The notes under the pieces were generated by a model. It saw nothing but the letters and a program-made list of their open reading frames with translations. It searched no databases and had not been told where the DNA came from. The translations under genes were made by a program, and so were the position numbers. A DNA stretch of 57,500 nucleotides from Glandiceps talaboti (Eukaryota > Hemichordata > Enteropneusta > Spengelidae). Shown here one piece after another: positions 51,156 to 57,500 of this stretch. The stretch covers positions 8,672,861-8,730,360 of the forward strand of contig NC_135564.1 in the NCBI RefSeq assembly GCF_964340395.1, in the 5' to 3' direction. Within the stretch, counting starts at the first letter, position 1. Each line of letters opens with the position of its first letter.

Positions 51156-51826
51156 GTACTACATAACGACAAATCGCGCCGACGTCACTGGTTCTGTGAT
51201 GCTCGAAATGTGAGTGAAAACGTGCCAAATTGCCATCATTTTGTCAGATTTTTCATAATTTATGCTTGAGGAGGTATAATTATACGTTTCCCTAATATTC
51301 ATCTCCAGTCAGCCGAAAAATACTCGTGGCCTAAGGATTTTTCACCCCTCGTCTAACGATTTGTAATGACAAGGCCCCTTAGGTCACCCGTATTTGACTT
51401 GCATGAACAAAGGCAAATATTGGGGAACGTATATAAATATCTCATCAGAATGGCACCCAACCCCCGCGAACTCGAAAGCGTTGTAACATTGAGGTGCTTC
51501 ACGAAGATGGTACAGATTTTAGAGGCGTTACTGAAAACAATTCAAGTCAGGGTCTAATTTTCTAAATGATAACAAATGTTGTATATAGCGGAGAGTGCAA
51601 ACCTAGTAGTTAGCCTTTGTGGTATCACGTGTCTATACTAAGGAAATAAAATATAAGGAAATTATCCGAGAGCAAGCTTAATGGCTTCACAATACCTTAG
51701 AGAGTATGTTCATTTACAATACACACACAGTTGCGCTTTCTACAGTCTCCAGATTTCGGCAAATGCGTACTTATGCATGACTTAGTTCTCAATGCACTCG
51801 GAAACGCACACAGAGAAACAAAGACA
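51156..51826. other. Dispersed-repeat copy and unassigned DNA
   Basis: 51160-51430 resembles 26630-26880. The rest is unrecognised. Confidence 0.45.
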
Positions 51827-51962
51827 CACAGACAGACAGACAGACAGACAGACACAAACAAACAAACAAACAAACAAACAAACAAACAAACAAACAAACA
51901 AACAAACAAACAAACAAACAAGAAAAGTCACGCACAGACAGACAGACAACACACAGACACAC

Positions 51963-52021
<59 letters not shown>

Positions 52022-52090
52022 TATAGACAGAGACAGATACACAACACACAACCACACATGTACACACACACACACACACACACACACACC
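51827..52090. repeat. (CAGA)n-(CAAA)n-(CAGA)n-(CA)n
   Basis: A compound array of tetranucleotides ending in a CA run. Confidence 0.97.
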
Positions 52091-52728
52091 CATCAAATTG
52101 ATTTAACTTAGGGATTAAGTTCAACGTCGATAAAACAGAGGAAGTGAAATCTGAAATAAATCATAATGATATATATATAAATGATAGGAGGAAATGATAT
52201 CCACTTTACATGAATACACACTATTGATGTTGACCTCAGTGCAGGTTCACAACCGCCACAATTATTGCTAAACGTTGGTAAATTAAGGTCACTGTATATG
52301 GCCTTGTGGTTGCATGTATGTATAATGTTTCACACCACAGACTTCCTTGAATTGTCTGTGATTGATCACACAGATAACATTGTTGCATTGTGACCAAATC
52401 AAGGGGAAGCTTTGCCCAATATGTGAAAAGGGTGGATGGCTGGGTGTATGACACAGATTAGATGGATGGGTTGGTGTTTGAATAAGTGAGTGAATGAATA
52501 AGTGAGTGAGTGAGTGAGTGAGTGATACATTGATGCATGTGTGTATTTCCCTCATTCCTTATTATCTGTGCCCAAGATCTATGACAACAATATATAAAAA
52601 TATACAGACCTATATACATGACTTAAATAGGCATACGTGTATATGGATAGTTATTCATGTGTTTGTGGTATTTTCATTTACTCATGCATATTATGTTGGT
52701 TTGTTTTTGTGTGATTTGTTTGTCTGTC

Positions 52729-52763
<35 letters not shown>

Positions 52764-53164
52764 GGTTGTTTGTTTGTTTGTTTGTTTGTTTGTTTGTTTG
52801 TTTGTTTGTTTAATAGTATAAAGCGGTATAAACATGCACAGTGAATGTGTTGTCTGTTTCCTAAAAGCAGTACACAATGTAACATAGTAACGTGTATTTG
52901 AATGAATTTCACCAAACCCCTATATCTTATGGAGATGTGTCTTCTATGAAATATTGTTTGAGACTCGTTTTGTAAAACAAACATATAAAGCGAATACACG
53001 TGAAAGAGCATACAAATGAGTCGAAAGTATATAGATACTGCTTTTGAAATTTGAGGCCTGATTTGACCTGTTCAATATACCTTACCCCCCCCCCCCCTTG
53101 TATAAAAAACGTTGTTATCGTCGAATAGATAGCATCATACATGTACATGTACGTGTACATAACT
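52091..53164. other. Intergenic with microsatellites
   Basis: (GAGT)n at 52490-52525 and (CTGT)n/(TTTG)n at 52720-52811; C run at 53086-53098. No gene. Confidence 0.5.
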
Positions 53165-54065
53165 TCAGACTATAGCGACAGGATCTAGGATGGTTTTACC
53201 CAACTCACACAACGTTATTTGCTTAATTACTCAAACAAAATACAGACATTAGTAGAATAAAATTTATACTTGACTCCATTTTATATAATAGTGAAGTGAC
53301 CTTTTTGGAATCTAGCTAGTTTTTGAAGCGACTACAAAAGTCATAGCTTGGGCCGAAGCACTCAGACATCGATCATCATCGTAATACTGTGTCACACGCA
53401 GTTTGGTCAGGTGACCTCTTAGTGGCATAAACTTCACCTGACATTGTTAGCACGCGCACACAGATCGATACAAAGCCAGTACCTCACCGTGAACACAAAT
53501 TTAAAAGTTTTGCGTTTGAATCGTTCTTGTTTCTTCCGACAACGATGTTGATTTGTGTTCATAGTGAGATCAAATGTATCATTTATATCTGCATTTAGTA
53601 TCTTCACTCTTTATGGCTAATTCTTAAAGTGGCCATATGGATGAGGATCAGGTTTTTATTTTGGATTTTTAATTGACAGAACAATTTGATGGCTTCCTAC
53701 GTGAACAAAAAATAAAGTGAAACAAGATAGACCAAGTCCTTGTTTATAACTCAATACAGTGCAAAACGTTAAAATTATGTGTAATAAGTTTGTTAAACTT
53801 ATTGTATGCATGTTCACAACTATTTCGCATATTTATTAATCTTCTGCAATGTATTGAGTTACACATACAAGGACCTGACATATAATTGTTTTACATTTAT
53901 TTTTTTTCAAGTAGGAAGCCATGATAAAATTGTTTTATACATTTAAGATCCAAAGATGTAAAGATCGAAAATAAATACCCCAATCCTTATTCATATGGTT
54001 ACTTTAACGAAACTTGTGTGAGGCGTAAACAAACATTGTGTTGCTATAGTCACTCTGGTTTGGTA
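53165..54065. mobile_element. Inverted-repeat element B, copy 3, with nested element A
   Basis: The left part has TACTCAAACAAAATACAGAC and the centre ATGTTGATTTGTGTTCATAG. The right end CTATAGTCACTCTGGTTTGG matches the terminus of copy 1. The right arm is interrupted by a complete element A at 53624-54008. Confidence 0.65.
53624..54008. mobile_element. TIR element A, copy 3 (385 bp)
   Basis: Begins TTAAAGTGGCCATATGGATG and ends with a diverged inverse (CATATGGTTACTTTAA). Interior arms with GGCTTCCTAC are inverted. It is inserted in element B. Confidence 0.85.
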
Positions 54066-54915
54066 GTAATGGTTGTATTACAAACACATTCTATTCCGTA
54101 TTCCTGCAATGAATGTTTCGCTATTCATCGTGTCTACATGAGAGAAAAATCTAATGATATATAGATATTTTGTTCTCTTAGAAATACCACTGTGCATTTT
54201 ACAAAGAAAACTACTTTTAGTTCTGTTTAACACCCAGTCACGGTAGGCACTGAGCATAGAGCATTGCCTCCTTATTATTGATACACGCTCATATTTGATG
54301 AATAATGAATGATATCCTGTGGTAACAGATTTACATAGTACAGTGATGTATTAAAATGCTTGATATAAATATGGACATTATTGAAATTCCTGCCATATAC
54401 ACATTTAACACTATATCGATGTGTTGTGAAGAGAAAGGTATCGCCATTACATTGTGTCCCAGGTGATAGACTGCCTACAGTGTATTATTGTAAGAAATTT
54501 GAATGGGAAATATCGTGATCAATTTAACATATATTATTCAGAACTAACAATATTGACAATATCAGGGGACGTAAAAACTGATAAGCTCGATCGATTCTAT
54601 TTTACCGAATTTCACATCTGCTGCGTTTGATGTTTGTGTCCCTCCTATTACTTTACTAGCATTATGTGTATACGACAGTACCTCTGATGTTTTTACTCCA
54701 GGAGTGCTTTACCAGCTGATCTATGGGGACATGTGGAAACGGTAAAACCCCGGGTGGTAAAACATGAACAAAATCAATATTTAACCTGATTTTAATAATT
54801 ACATCACTATCAAATTGTATTCGTTCGGAACACTACCCCAGACTCTTTTAACGTACGGTGTATGGAATTCAGAACAGAAATAATGTACCAACTTATTGTC
54901 TTGTTATTTTTTCAG
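54066..54915. other. Upstream region/leader intron of the third GT31 gene
   Basis: AT-rich. It ends in a canonical 3' splice site at 54903-54915 (TTGTTATTTTTTCAG ends at 54915), so part of it is probably intron. The upstream exon is not identified. Confidence 0.5.
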
Positions 54916-54968
54916 TGGCTCTCCTATCAAAAGTGGCTGTGGTCTTTGACTAGACATCCGTGTTTAGA

Positions 54969-56048
54969 ATGCGAGGCTTTACTGTGGTGGTGCTGTTGTC
55001 TCTGGCGAATATTGTCTTGTGGTTCCTACTCTACAAGAAGACAAATAACGCGTTAACCATGACAAAAATAGAAGCGTCTCTCCTAGATAAGGGAGATCAA
55101 GAAATCTCACATAACCTGAAGGAAGAGATTCCAACCTTTAGCTACGTGAATTCGACGAACACGATTGGCGAATCAACGGCCACATCAAACATCACTAATT
55201 ATTTGACCGGACGATATATTAACCCCCATAATTACGGCTATATCATAAACCACGAGAAAGCATGTACGGGTAAACCTGTGTTCTTATTGGTGCTAGTGAC
55301 GTCTCATCCCAAATTTCGGAAAGCTCGGGATGCGATTCGAGAGAGCTGGGCAAGTGTAAAAGAAATAACAGGGAAAAGGATAGTGACAAAGTTTTTACTT
55401 GGAACAACTGACGACAAACATCTTCAGAACACTTTACTCGCCGAAAATGGAGTACACGGAGACATTTTACAAGAGGATTTTGTTGACAACTATTTGAATA
55501 TGACTTTAAAAACGATTATGGGACTGAAATGGGCGTCAACTTATTGTTTTGATGCATCATACATTTGCAAGACAGACACTGACATGTTCGTCAACTACCG
55601 AGGCTTGGTTCGATTTATAGACAGCAAACCACGAGAACGTTACGCCGTTGGCTACCGCTTTGACAGCGCTAAACCGGAGAGGAACTCGAAAAGGAAATGG
55701 TATACACCTTTCGACATTTATCAAGATCCGACATACCCTCCATATTTGTGTGGAACAGGTTACGTTATGTCAAAAGATGTAGCACAAAGTGTGTACGATG
55801 TCTCACTACAGACAAAATATCTAAGCTGGGAGGACGTGTACGTCGGAATTTGTATGCAACGCATTGGGATTATTCCTTACCCGGATAAACGTTTCGATAC
55901 ATTCGCCATTTTGTACAGACGAAAAATAAAGTGTCCACTACACAGTATTTTTACGATACACGGGATTTTACCAAGTAAATTGCGTCACATTTGGGCGCAA
56001 TATAAGAGAGAGGACAACTATAGAACGTGCAGGGACGGGCATATATAG
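54969..56048 (+). CDS. GT31 beta-1,3-glycosyltransferase
   Basis: A 359-residue single-exon GT31 protein, predicted type II Golgi enzyme. The start is ATG 54969 (MRGFTVVVLLSLANIVL). The frame extends to a GTG further up, but an in-frame TAG at 54951 and the 3' splice site at 54915 make 54969 the first ATG of the exon. The anchor is at about residues 4-22, with a shorter stem than the gene at 24.3 kb. Motifs: RDAIRESW; sequon NMT (N177) before LKTIMG; metal-binding KTDTDMF (D203 and D205 kept, middle position Thr); KWYTP; GTGYVMS; WEDVYVG (E288-D289). All catalytic landmarks are present. Donor and acceptor cannot be deduced. A basic C-terminus (KREDNYRTCR) ends the protein. Confidence 0.92.
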   Translation: MRGFTVVVLLSLANIVLWFLLYKKTNNALTMTKIEASLLDKGDQEISHNLKEEIPTFSYVNSTNTIGESTATSNITNYLTGRYINPHNYGYIINHEKACTGKPVFLLVLVTSHPKFRKARDAIRESWASVKEITGKRIVTKFLLGTTDDKHLQNTLLAENGVHGDILQEDFVDNYLNMTLKTIMGLKWASTYCFDASYICKTDTDMFVNYRGLVRFIDSKPRERYAVGYRFDSAKPERNSKRKWYTPFDIYQDPTYPPYLCGTGYVMSKDVAQSVYDVSLQTKYLSWEDVYVGICMQRIGIIPYPDKRFDTFAILYRRKIKCPLHSIFTIHGILPSKLRHIWAQYKREDNYRTCRDGHI

Positions 56049-56110
56049 TGACCGATTGATATATTACTAAACATATTGTCATTATCATCCCCTTGCATAT
56101 CTGCCATCAT
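56049..56110. other. 3' flank of the third GT31 gene
   Basis: Short AT-rich stretch before the trinucleotide array. No canonical AATAAA here. Confidence 0.3.
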
Positions 56111-56161
56111 CCCCTCCTCCTCCTCCTCCTCCTCCTCATCATCATCATCATCATCATCATC

Positions 56162-56222
<61 letters not shown>
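56111..56222. repeat. (CTC)n/(CAT)n/(CAC)n trinucleotide array
   Basis: Blocks of CTC, CAT, CAC and CAT units directly downstream of the GT31 stop codon, probably within its 3' UTR. Confidence 0.95.
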
Positions 56223-56223
<1 letters not shown>

Positions 56224-56612
56224 TCTTACGACAGTCACTCTTCCTATGTGAAGCACATAAAATGAATTTCTTTCAGTAAATATTATCAACTGCAGCGAGG
56301 AAATTTGCACTTCGTTATTTAATTCATCAACCAATAATGACAGCAACAAGAGAAACACTTTTAGCATGTATGGCTACTGTAATAGTACATCTATAATAGA
56401 ACTGTAAAGAACACACCGCCTACTATTACATATGGAACCGACTCCTAATATTATAAATTGGTAAAGCTAATAATATGGACAGTACTTCCTATGGAAATTT
56501 TGCACTGACTCTGTCACTTTGCAGTATGACAACTACACTTCGGGTTCAGGGTTCAAGTATACAACAGGCCTAGGCGAAAAAAAAAACCACCGGTGCGTTT
56601 GCTTGTTCTTGG

Positions 56613-56970
56613 TAAGACCTAACAAAAAATAATTTTTTGGTTTCGGTTACTCGACCCCACCTAGTTGTTCACCTCCGACCCTAAACTATTTTTTTACGTA
56701 TTTGAGAAAAAAATAATAAAATGGCAAAAATTGTGAAGTTTCAGGAGAAATAGTGGATGCGGAAACTGACATCAACTTAAAAAAGACAATATGAAACTGT
56801 TCTTCCAATCTGTAATGGCTGTACATCTGATAGGAAGAAATAAATAACACACAGACCATTTGGTAAGCAATGGAAAACCTGATATAGACACTCACAAAAT
56901 ATCATAAAATAAAATGAAAAATCTACCTACCTCAGGCTATTCTAAAATTGAGCGTAATCGGAACTACACT
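56613..56970. mobile_element. TIR element C, copy 3
   Basis: The left end TAAGACCTAACAAAA matches the inverse of the right ends of copies 1 and 2. The interior (CGACCCTAAACTATTTTTTT, GAAACTGACATCAACTT, TGTAATGGCTGTACATCTGA) is collinear with copy 2. The right terminus is degraded after GGAACTACAC. Confidence 0.75.
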
Positions 56971-57147
56971 ATACATTGCAAACAAGTTTCCTCCACCTTG
57001 TCTCTAGGTGTATGCTTTTTGGAAAAAAATGAAAATAGCTCAAGGTTTGGATTACATAATAATTACATCACATATGTAAATAAAGATCATAATATTTAAT
57101 GATATATTTTCATCTTTCCAATATATGTGTGTCAGTGAGTGAATGCA

Positions 57148-57148
<1 letters not shown>

Positions 57149-57188
<40 letters not shown>

Positions 57189-57500
57189 TAGGGAACCTTC
57201 AGTAATCATAAGTGGAGGACAGAGAAATTGGGGTGGGTCAGATTTCACAAATCGGTTCTTGGGGGAAGGTTTTTTTTTCAATATGTGTACGGTGGCAGCG
57301 GGGGGATAGAGTCATTAAAATTAATTCCGAGACTCGTGCCCCTCACGCCTGACAGTACTTTAACCAAGTTCCAACAGGGGAGGGGTACGGGTCATGTTTT
57401 AGAGAAAGGAAATTGAGGGCCACTTTTTAGAAAACGGAATCGGTGAAGGTCCATGACATTTTTACTGAACCTGCCGCGGGCTTAATTTTCTCCTTAACCT
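57149..57500. mobile_element. (TTG)n followed by partial TIR element D
   Basis: About 13 TTG units (57149-57187) and then AGGGAACCTTCAGTAATCAT, the diverged left terminus of element D. It continues with GATTTCACAAATCGGTTCTT and is cut by the window edge. Confidence 0.7.

Overview
This window reads as nuclear DNA of a marine invertebrate animal. The coding signal is animal-like: Golgi GT31 glycosyltransferases with single-exon coding regions, and an intron-rich NB-ARC/TPR (STAND-type) gene. The background is AT-rich and loaded with very long (CT/GA)n, (GATA)n, (CATA)n and (CAGA)n microsatellites, foldback/MITE-like elements and 5'-truncated LINE remnants. Expanded GT31 and NB-ARC-TPR families are known from hemichordates, amphioxus, brachiopods and molluscs. 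Low GC fits a hemichordate or lophotrochozoan somewhat better than amphioxus, but I cannot name the species from sequence alone.

Layout. (1) 0.6-1.8 kb: an intact GT31 gene on +. (2) 2.7-11.9 kb: an 11-exon NB-ARC + TPR gene on -, convergent with the first gene. I joined its exons by splice-site phase into an open frame of about 913 codons with Walker A, Walker B, TSR and GLPLAL motifs and a C-terminal TPR region. (3) 12.4-16.8 kb: a mobile-element patch with a truncated copy of the P-loop exon, an inverted-repeat element split by a LINE fragment, and a decayed GT31 copy closest to the first gene. (4) 19.3-25.7 kb: a 5'-truncated LINE tail, a 1-kb array of 36-bp repeats, two MITE-like elements, and a second intact GT31 gene on -. 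(5) 25.7-54.9 kb: a long stretch with no gene I can support. It holds microsatellites, minisatellites (one with CRE-type TGACGTCA sites), dispersed TIR elements, another LINE piece and a Ty3/gypsy-type fragment. (6) 55.0-56.05 kb: a third intact GT31 gene on +, with a clear 3' splice site just upstream of its start.

Function. The three GT31 proteins are predicted type II Golgi enzymes adding a beta-1,3-linked sugar to glycans. They are diverged family members rather than recent tandem copies, apart from the 14.6-kb pseudogene, which is clearly a copy of the 0.6-kb gene. One of the three has an altered metal-binding motif (DDN instead of DxD). The NB-ARC/TPR protein has the architecture of a signal-transduction ATPase (APAF1/NLR-like core), but I see no DEATH, CARD or TIR domain in its short N-terminus. 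Nothing shows that the GT31 genes and the NB-ARC gene work together.

The strongest candidates for a second look are the NB-ARC gene with its partial exon copy, the DDN-variant glycosyltransferase, the CRE-bearing 45-bp minisatellite, the LINE whose coding region was replaced by a CT microsatellite, and several previously unlabelled TIR families.
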